From the NCBI GenBank assembly GCA_900756725.1, contig CAAELJ010000087.1, positions 1-48,665 of the forward strand: 48,665 nucleotides of DNA, in the 5' to 3' direction. Positions 43,475-48,665 of the stretch are shown piece after piece. Position numbers and translations under genes: made by a program. The notes under the pieces were generated by a model. The model saw nothing but the letters and a program-made list of their open reading frames with translations, did not search any database and had not been told where the DNA came from. Numbering within the stretch: the first letter of the stretch is position 1; every line of letters begins with the position of its first letter. This DNA is from an uncultured Collinsella sp. Lineage in GTDB: Bacteria > Actinomycetota > Coriobacteriia > Coriobacteriales > Coriobacteriaceae.

Positions 43475-44386
43475 ATGTCTGCTTGCCCGCTGGTCGATTG
43501 CCATACCCACACCTCGTTCTCGGACGGGCACGCCTCGTTTGAGGACAACGTTCGCGCCGCTGCTGCGGCAGGCTGCCGTGTCATGGTCTCAACCGACCAC
43601 CTCACCCTGCCCGCCAGCATGGATTCCAATTGCGAGGTGCAGGTTGTCGAGGGCGACCTGCCGGCACATCGTCTGGCTTTTGAAGACGCCCGCAAGCTTG
43701 CCGCGCGGATCGCGCCGGAGCTCGAGCTTATCTATGGCTTTGAGTGCGATTGGTACGAAGACTGTGAGCCTTTGGTTGAGCGCTGGTCCGAAGGCGCCGT
43801 GGTACGCCTGGGCAGCGTGCATTGGATTGGCAACCCAGGCGATATTGCGGCAGGCGCTGCGGGCGCGGCGGGGGCGGAGGACGTCGCTCGTCCCGACACG
43901 CCCGATTCGAGCTGCGGTTGGATCGACGATGACACCAACCTGCACGTTTGGGAAAACCTGGGCGTGCGCGGCGTGTGGGAGCGCTACGTCGACGACTGGT
44001 GTCGCGCCTGCGAAAGCTCGCTTAACTTTGATGTGATGGCTCATCCCGACCTGGTCATGCGCTTTTCGAAGGAAGGCTTTGCACCCGATTTTGACCCCGC
44101 GCCGTTTTGGGAGCAGATGGCCGAATGCGCCCACGATACGGGTCGCCGCGCTGAGGTCTCGACCGCCGCGCTGCGCAAGGGCTTGGACGATTACTATCCC
44201 GCGACCGGGCTGTTGCGCCGCTTCGCCCACGCCGAGGTGCCGATTACTTTTGGCTCGGACGCACACCGCGCCTGCGATATTTGCTGGAACATCCGCGAGG
44301 CCCAGGCGCACGCCTACGACTGCGGTTATCGAACCTTCGACATCCCCCACCCCACCGGAGAATGGGAGCCCACGCCCCTCGCCTAA
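43475..44386 (+). CDS. hisK/hisJ: PHP-family histidinol-phosphatase
   Basis: 303 aa. PHP metal motifs in order: DCHTHTSFSDGH, VSTDHL, GFECDWYED, RLGSVHWIG, DVMAHPDLV and ITFGSDAHRA. The length and order fit HisJ/HisK-type histidinol-phosphate phosphatases, the step missing from the adjacent his operon. The ATG follows AAAGGAG. It is convergent with hisE, 340 bp apart. An Ala/Gly/Asp-rich insert follows GSVHWIG, longer than in typical homologues. Confidence 0.85.
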   Translation: MSACPLVDCHTHTSFSDGHASFEDNVRAAAAAGCRVMVSTDHLTLPASMDSNCEVQVVEGDLPAHRLAFEDARKLAARIAPELELIYGFECDWYEDCEPLVERWSEGAVVRLGSVHWIGNPGDIAAGAAGAAGAEDVARPDTPDSSCGWIDDDTNLHVWENLGVRGVWERYVDDWCRACESSLNFDVMAHPDLVMRFSKEGFAPDFDPAPFWEQMAECAHDTGRRAEVSTAALRKGLDDYYPATGLLRRFAHAEVPITFGSDAHRACDICWNIREAQAHAYDCGYRTFDIPHPTGEWEPTPLA

Positions 44387-44389
44387 GAC

Positions 44390-44698
44390 TAGTCATTGAG
44401 GACACTCTTCACAAATGACCCCTTGGGGACGGAGGAAAACAGGTCGTTTCGCTCACCACCGACGCCCGTGCAACACCGCCCGCCAAAAAGAACGCCCGTT
44501 TACTACGATGAACCGCAAACCTCCGACCATCGGCTTAATGCGGAAAATAAAACCGCAGGTAGAAGCGTTGACGATTTGTTCAAAACCGACGCGTGGTCAG
44601 CAGATCCAGTTTCATCGTAGTAATTGGGCATGTTATTTGGCAGCGCCGGCAAAGACTGCCCCAAACGACTAGTCGTTTAAGAACGTCCCCAATGACTA
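44390..44698. repeat. Nested inverted-repeat element between histidinol-phosphatase and hisE
   Basis: An outer pair TAGTCATTGAGGAC (44390-44403) and GTCCCCAATGACTA (44685-44698), 13 of 14 matching, encloses a perfect inner pair TTACTACGATGAA (44500-44512) and TTCATCGTAGTAA (44611-44623). No ORF is supported in this 340-bp gap. It is MITE-like or a dispersed intergenic repeat. Confidence 0.65.
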
Positions 44699-44724
44699 CT
44701 GTCCCCCTTGCACCAAAAGCTTGA

Positions 44725-45042
44725 CTAGTGGCGGCGAGCGTTGAGTTCGCCGGCCAGTTCGTCGAGGGTGATGCCGTAGCGTTCGAGCGTCACGAGCAGG
44801 TGGTAGACCAGATCGCCGGCTTCGTAGCGGATGTGGTCGTGGTCGTTGTCCTTGCAGGCCATGATGACCTCGCTCGCCTCCTCGGCAAGCTTCTTGAGCA
44901 GTTCGTCCTCGACGTCGGTCAGCAGACGAGCGGTGTAGCTCTCCTGTGGCGACGCATCGCGACGCCCGTGAATCACCTCGGCCAGTCCCGTCAGCGTCTC
45001 GCCGATATTTCCCGGCTGCACGTTAGCTGTTCTGACTCCCAT
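44725..45042 (-). CDS. hisE: Phosphoribosyl-ATP pyrophosphatase
   Basis: 105 aa; all-alpha MazG-like fold. ESYTARLLTDVEDELLKKLA followed by EEASEVIMACKD (EE..E ligands) and YEAGDLVYHLLVTLERYGI (ExxD). It removes PPi from PR-ATP, step 2 of histidine synthesis. The ATG follows GAGAGGAAA. It is the last gene of the minus-strand his operon and separate from hisI. Confidence 0.95.
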   Translation of the reverse strand: MGVRTANVQPGNIGETLTGLAEVIHGRRDASPQESYTARLLTDVEDELLKKLAEEASEVIMACKDNDHDHIRYEAGDLVYHLLVTLERYGITLDELAGELNARRH

Positions 45043-45057
45043 GGTTATTTCCTCTCG

Positions 45058-45285
45058 TTACTGCAGCGTAAAGTAGGTACCGGTCTCATCGAACCGAGGC
45101 TTTGCGCCCTTTTTCTCAAAGAACTCGACGATGACGGCATGGGCCTCATCAAGCCTTTCCTTCTCGGCCTCGAGCCAAAGCGACTGCGCCCCGCAGGCAT
45201 CAGTCAGGTGCACGCGGCATGGCACGCCCGCGCGGAGGAGCTCGGTGCTGCAGTCGGCGACCTCGAACGGCGTCACGACTTTCAT
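45058..45285 (-). CDS. Small conserved-looking protein inside the his operon
   Basis: 75 aa; the ATG at 45285 overlaps the hisI stop (ATGA), so it is translationally coupled. The sequence is compact: CRVHLTDACGAQSLWLEAEK followed by ERLDEAHAVIVEFFEKKGAK. The TDAC motif recalls a family of very small his-operon-linked proteins named for an RDAC motif; this is from memory and unverified. No catalytic motif. Its role in histidine synthesis or control is unknown. Confidence 0.75.
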   Translation of the reverse strand: MKVVTPFEVADCSTELLRAGVPCRVHLTDACGAQSLWLEAEKERLDEAHAVIVEFFEKKGAKPRFDETGTYFTLQ

Positions 45286-45623
45286 CGCACTCCCCCTTCC
45301 ACGCGCTTAAAGAAGCAGGTACGGTTGCCGGTATGGCAGGCCGGACCCGGCGAGTCGACCTTGACCAGCAGCGTATCGCTATCGCAGTCGGCCCAGAGCT
45401 CCTTGACCGCCTGCATGTTGCCGCTCGTCGCGCCCTTGTTCCAGAGCTCCTGGCGGCTGCGACTCCAAAACCACGTGGTACCGGTCTTGAGCGTCAGCCC
45501 CACCGACTCCTCGTTCATCCAAGCAACCATAAGCACCTCACCGGTGTCATACTGCTGAACCACACAGGGAATCAGCCCCTTGGCGTCGTATTTAAGATCC
45601 GCTGGAGTAGTAATTTCTCTCAT
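45282..45623 (-). CDS. hisI: Phosphoribosyl-AMP cyclohydrolase
   Basis: 113 aa from MREITTPADLKYDAKGLIP; GGGGAA precedes the ATG. VQQYDTGEVLMVAWMNEES, TTWFWSRSRQELWNKGATSG, the metal motif DCDSDTLLVKV, and PACHTGNRTCFF with the zinc Cys residues. It opens the purine ring of PR-AMP (step 3). It is a single-domain enzyme, with HisE separate. Confidence 0.96.
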   Translation of the reverse strand: MREITTPADLKYDAKGLIPCVVQQYDTGEVLMVAWMNEESVGLTLKTGTTWFWSRSRQELWNKGATSGNMQAVKELWADCDSDTLLVKVDSPGPACHTGNRTCFFKRVEGGVR

Positions 45624-45665
45624 TTCAATTCCCCAATTTAAACATCGCCGGTCGGCGAGGGTTGT

Positions 45666-45752
45666 CCAGGTGCCCGAGATTCCGAGCGACAAACCCGACG
45701 ACGCGTACTTAAGTACGCGAGGAGGGTTGGAGCCGGAAGGTCGGGTGCCTGG
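45666..45752. repeat. 87-bp interrupted palindrome between hisF and hisI
   Basis: Arms CCAGGTGCCCGA and TCGGGTGCCTGG, then TTCCG/CGGAA and AACCC/GGGTT, converge on the perfect palindrome CGCGTACTTAAGTACGCG (about 45702-45719). The whole 142-bp gap would fold into one long hairpin in the his mRNA. It may be a BIME-like repeat, processing site or attenuator. Confidence 0.75.
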
Positions 45753-45765
45753 GCAAGCCGCAGCA

Positions 45766-46548
45766 CTAGAAGTCCAACCTCACAGGAATGCCCTGCGACG
45801 CCATATACTCCTTCACCTGACGAATGCTGAAGGTTCCAAAGTGAAAGACACTGGCCGCCAGCACGGCGTCGGCTTCGCCCTCGATCACGCCCTCGGCAAA
45901 ATGCTCGAGCGTGCCCACGCCGCCGCTCGCGATGACGGGAATCGGCACCGCGCGCGCCACGGCACGGGTGAGCGCCAAATCAAAGCCGGCCTTGGTGCCG
46001 TCGCGATCCATGCTGGTCAGCAGGATCTCGCCAGCGCCGCGACGAGCCGCCTCCTCGGCCCACGCCACCGCATCGATACCCGTGGCGTTGCGACCGCCCG
46101 CCGTGAAAACCTCCCACTTGTCGGCACCGGATGCGCCGGGCAAACCGACGCGCTTGGCATCGATCGCCACGACCACGGCCTGGCTACCAAACGCCGCGGC
46201 AGCCTGGCTAATCAGCGATGGATCGCGCACGGCGGCAGAGTTGAGCGACACCTTGTCGGCACCGGCGGCAACCATGGTGCGCATGCCCGCCAGGTCGCGA
46301 AAGCCGCCGCCCACGGTATAGGGAATGGCCAGCTCCTCGGCCGCATGCGCCGCCATCTCGATAGTCGTCGCACGGTTGTCGCTCGTGGCGGTAATGTCCA
46401 GGAAGACGACCTCGTCCGCACCCTCACGGTCGTAGGCGCGGGCCAGCTCCACCGGATCGCCCGCATCGCGCAAGCTCACAAAGTTGACGCCTTTGACCAC
46501 ACGGCCATCCTTGACGTCCAAGCAGGGAATCACGCGTTTGGTAAGCAT
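45766..46548 (-). CDS. hisF: Imidazole glycerol phosphate synthase cyclase subunit
   Basis: 260 aa TIM barrel: KRVIPCLDVKDGRVVKGVNF (catalytic Asp11), VVFLDITATSDNR, PYTVGGGFRDLAGMRTMVAA, VVVAIDAK, LLTSMDRDGTKAGFD (catalytic Asp) and PVIASGGVGTLEHFAEG. It forms IGP and AICAR with ammonia from HisH. The ATG at 46548 lies three bases after hisA. Confidence 0.98.
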   Translation of the reverse strand: MLTKRVIPCLDVKDGRVVKGVNFVSLRDAGDPVELARAYDREGADEVVFLDITATSDNRATTIEMAAHAAEELAIPYTVGGGFRDLAGMRTMVAAGADKVSLNSAAVRDPSLISQAAAAFGSQAVVVAIDAKRVGLPGASGADKWEVFTAGGRNATGIDAVAWAEEAARRGAGEILLTSMDRDGTKAGFDLALTRAVARAVPIPVIASGGVGTLEHFAEGVIEGEADAVLAASVFHFGTFSIRQVKEYMASQGIPVRLDF

Positions 46549-46551
46549 GGG

Positions 46552-47295
46552 CTATTCCTCCCCTCGGGCGGCGGCCAGCGCCTGTACCAGCGTAAAGTTG
46601 CCCTCGTAGAGCGCACGACCGGTAATGGCACCTTCAATCGCGCCCTCACCCACCGCGGCCAGTGCGCGGATGTCGTCGAGCGCCGAGATGCCGCCCGAAG
46701 CCACGACGGGAAAACCCGCGACCTCGGCCACATGGCGATACGCCGCCACATCGATGCCCGTCTGCATGCCATCGCGCGCGATGTCGGTATACACCAGATG
46801 CCTAAAGCCCAGCTCGGAAAGCTGCGCCACGGCATCGTCGAGCGCCACGCCCGCGCCGTCGCGCCAGCCGTTCACCTTGACCTGGCCGTCGCGCGCGGCA
46901 ATGTCAGCCACCAACAGCTCGCCAAAACCTTGGGCTGCCACCTCGGCAAAACCCGGCTCGGTCACCAGCACGGTGCCCAGCGCAATGCGGCGAGCACCAT
47001 AGCCGGCCAGCTCGTCGATGCGCGCGAGCGAGCGGACGCCGCCGCCTACGTCCACGGACAGACCGTCGACGCCGCAGATGGCCTTGATCGCCGCCGAGTT
47101 GGCAGCGCATGCGCCCTCGTCCTCGCCAAAGGCAGAGGACAGGTCTACGACGTGCACCCAGCTCGCGCCCTGCTCGGCAAACGAGCGGGCGACGGCCACG
47201 GGATCGTCGGAATATACCTTGCAGCGGCTGCGGTCACCACGCTCCAGGCGCACGACCTTGCCGCCGATCAGATCGATTGCGGGAAACAGGATCAT
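46552..47295 (-). CDS. hisA: ProFAR isomerase
   Basis: 247 aa TIM barrel: ILFPAIDLIGGKVVRLERGD (catalytic Asp), WVHVVDLSSAFGE, VDVGGGVRSLARIDELAGYG, VYTDIARDGMQTGID (catalytic Asp) and PVVASGGISALDDIRAL. It isomerises ProFAR to PRFAR (step 4). Its ATGA overlaps the hisH stop, giving coupling. Confidence 0.97.
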   Translation of the reverse strand: MILFPAIDLIGGKVVRLERGDRSRCKVYSDDPVAVARSFAEQGASWVHVVDLSSAFGEDEGACAANSAAIKAICGVDGLSVDVGGGVRSLARIDELAGYGARRIALGTVLVTEPGFAEVAAQGFGELLVADIAARDGQVKVNGWRDGAGVALDDAVAQLSELGFRHLVYTDIARDGMQTGIDVAAYRHVAEVAGFPVVASGGISALDDIRALAAVGEGAIEGAITGRALYEGNFTLVQALAAARGEE

Positions 47296-47993
47296 CGGCC
47301 GCCCTCCTCGACGATGTTGACGAAGTTCTTAAGGATGCGCTGACCCAGCGCGGAGGATTTCTCGGGATGGAACTGGCAGCCCCACACGTTGCCGTGGCGC
47401 ACGATGCACGGGAAACTCCGCGTATAGTGCGTGCGCGCCAGCACATCGGCGGCATCGGCATCGTCGGCCACCGCATAGCTGTGGGTGAAATACATGTTGA
47501 CACCCTCGGCAAAACCGGCGAGCAGCGGGTCGGCCGCACCGGCGGGCGTCATGTGCACCTGGTCCCAGCCCACGTGCGGCACCTTCAGGCGGCTCGACTC
47601 CAAGCGCGTGCACGAACCGCGCATAATGCCCAGGCCATCGACCCAGGGGCCGCCGACCTGCTCGGAGGCATCGTCGTCCGCGTCCGCACCCTCGTCCGCC
47701 GGCACACCCTCGTCGCCGCGCTCAAAAAACAGCTGAAGGCCCAAGCAGATGCCGAGCAGCGGAGTTCCGGCGGCGACGGCATCGAGCACCGCGTCCGCCT
47801 CGCCGCTCTGGCGCATAAAGGCGATCGCGTCACAGAACGCGCCCACACCCGGGATGACCAGGCCGTCGGCGTTGCGGATCTGCTCCGGGTCGTCCGACGT
47901 GCAGGCGACGGCACCGGCGCGCGCAAGCCCGCGCACGACGCTCGACAAGTTGCCCTTGTGGTAGTCGACCACCACGATCTTCGGTTCGCCCAC
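47292..47993 (-). CDS. hisH: Imidazole glycerol phosphate synthase glutamine amidotransferase subunit
   Basis: 233 aa, class I amidotransferase: IVVVDYHKGNLSSVVRGLAR, the nucleophile loop TPLLGICLGLQLFFE, and the His/Glu pair WGCQFHPEKSS. The GTG start at 47993 has AGGAGGG five bases upstream. An acidic insert of about 25 residues (GVPADEGADADDDASEQVGG region) follows the nucleophile loop and is not in standard HisH, making it longer than the usual about 200 aa. It supplies ammonia to HisF. Confidence 0.95.
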   Translation of the reverse strand: MGEPKIVVVDYHKGNLSSVVRGLARAGAVACTSDDPEQIRNADGLVIPGVGAFCDAIAFMRQSGEADAVLDAVAAGTPLLGICLGLQLFFERGDEGVPADEGADADDDASEQVGGPWVDGLGIMRGSCTRLESSRLKVPHVGWDQVHMTPAGAADPLLAGFAEGVNMYFTHSYAVADDADAADVLARTHYTRSFPCIVRHGNVWGCQFHPEKSSALGQRILKNFVNIVEEGGR

Positions 47994-48015
47994 GCGACCC
48001 TCCTCTTCCCATCAT

Positions 48016-48054
48016 CCAAAACCACCACGAAGGTGCCTGTCCCCTTTGTGGTGG
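48016..48054. repeat. Small hairpin between hisB and hisH
   Basis: ACCACCAC and GTGGTGGT pair perfectly around GAAGGTGCCTGTCCCCTTT. The 79-bp gap otherwise holds the hisH ribosome site. It is possibly a dispersed repeat or mRNA-processing hairpin. Confidence 0.5.
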
Positions 48055-48072
48055 TATTTGCCTTTGTGGCGG

Positions 48073-48660
48073 TTACAGTGAGCCCTTGGTGCTGGGGATG
48101 CCCTGCACGCGGGGATCGAACTCGCAGGCGCGGCGCATCGTGCGGCCCACGGCCTTAAAGGCCGCCTCGATAATGTGATGCGAGTTACCGCCCGCCAGCT
48201 CACGCACGTGCAGCGTGAGCTTGGCGTCGCGCGCAAAGGCATAGAAGAACTCGACGGCCAGCTCGGTATCAAAGGTGCCCACGCGCTCGGTCGGTACGGG
48301 CAACTCGCAGTAGGCCTGCCCGCGGCCCGAGATATCCACGGCGGCCATCACGAGCGTCTCGTCCATGGCGATCGCCGCGTCGGCAAAGCGCGTAATACCC
48401 GCTCTATCGCCCAGCGCCTGGCAAAACGCCTCGCCCAGTACAATGCCCGTGTCCTCAACGGTATGGTGCGCGTCGACTTCCACGTCGCCTACCGCATGTA
48501 CTGTCAAATCGAACAGACCATGGCGACCAAAGGCGTTGAGCATATGGTCGAAAAACGGCACGCCGGTCGAGATATCGCACACGCCGCTCCCGTCCAGGTC
48601 GAGTTTGACGACAATGTCGGTCTCCCCCGTCTTGCGGGTCACCTCGACATAACGGCCCAT
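48073..48660 (-). CDS. hisB: Imidazoleglycerol-phosphate dehydratase
   Basis: 195 aa, monofunctional HisB: TGVPFFDHMLNAFGRHGLFD, VDAHHTVEDTGIVLGEAF (metal His), AIAMDETLVMAAVD, ELAGGNSHHIIEAAFKAVGR and ending GIPSTKGSL. It dehydrates IGP to imidazole-acetol phosphate. It lacks the phosphatase domain of enterobacterial HisB, which fits the separate PHP phosphatase at 43475-44386. The ATG at 48660 lies five bases from the window end, so its ribosome site and any upstream his genes are not seen. Confidence 0.97.
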   Translation of the reverse strand: MGRYVEVTRKTGETDIVVKLDLDGSGVCDISTGVPFFDHMLNAFGRHGLFDLTVHAVGDVEVDAHHTVEDTGIVLGEAFCQALGDRAGITRFADAAIAMDETLVMAAVDISGRGQAYCELPVPTERVGTFDTELAVEFFYAFARDAKLTLHVRELAGGNSHHIIEAAFKAVGRTMRRACEFDPRVQGIPSTKGSL

Positions 48661-48665
48661 CTACA

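Noticed and set aside
45580..47343. Plus-strand ORF of 587 aa across the his genes
   Set aside because: It lies opposite hisI, hisF and hisA, whose catalytic motifs are all intact; the plus-strand product has no recognisable domain.

Overview
The window looks like a chromosome segment of a high-GC gut actinobacterium of the class Coriobacteriia, most likely a Collinsella-type organism. This is inferred from gene content, codon and base use and the style of the intergenic repeats; no database search was possible. About 31 kb of accessory, defence-rich DNA is followed by about 17 kb of ordinary housekeeping genes.

Accessory part (1 to about 31 kb). A very Ala-rich, sortase-anchored CAP-domain surface protein (39-3388, minus) is split by one frameshift. 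Next is a minus-strand operon of a 1310-aa SF2 helicase with a C-terminal PD-(D/E)xK nuclease (5735-9667) and an overlapping 631-aa protein with an Argonaute-like MID-PIWI C-terminal half (3856-5751). This is the architecture of the DdmD/DdmE plasmid-elimination system known from Vibrio cholerae. Small acidic ORFs precede it, and a divergent 720-aa Cys-motif protein (11071-13233) lies beside it. After a phage tail-gene fragment comes a complete LlaJI/BsuMI-like restriction-modification operon (13623-19748): two m5C methyltransferases, a McrB-like AAA+ GTPase and a McrC-like/DUF2357 nuclease. A truncated second copy of the nuclease C-terminus lies in inverted orientation (about 20629-21039), directly upstream of a SIR2-domain defence gene (21079-22659).

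From 23 to 31 kb there is a partial conjugative-element module (VirD4-like coupling protein, ClpP-like protease and unknown partners), a fused HsdM/HsdS-like protein without methylase motifs, and an AbiE toxin-antitoxin pair.

Housekeeping part (31-48.7 kb). It holds a UBA-like membrane protein with an OmpR-type two-component system; a VOC protein with an orphan PTS IIB; a TPR-like membrane protein; tRNA-Leu(UAA) with a duplicated 3' end; Ppx/GppA, a DivIC/FtsB-like protein and enolase; a DUF4143 ATPase with three phased upstream repeats; LarC2-like, YfcE and MazG proteins; a PHP histidinol-phosphatase; and the histidine operon hisB-hisH-hisA-hisF-hisI-(small ORF)-hisE.

Intergenic regions carry many long hairpin elements. 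Two copies of one about 180-bp element have outer stems that differ in sequence between the copies yet remain self-complementary. The strongest candidate for a little-described system is the DdmDE-like module with its upstream small genes. The LlaJI-SIR2 region is the second.
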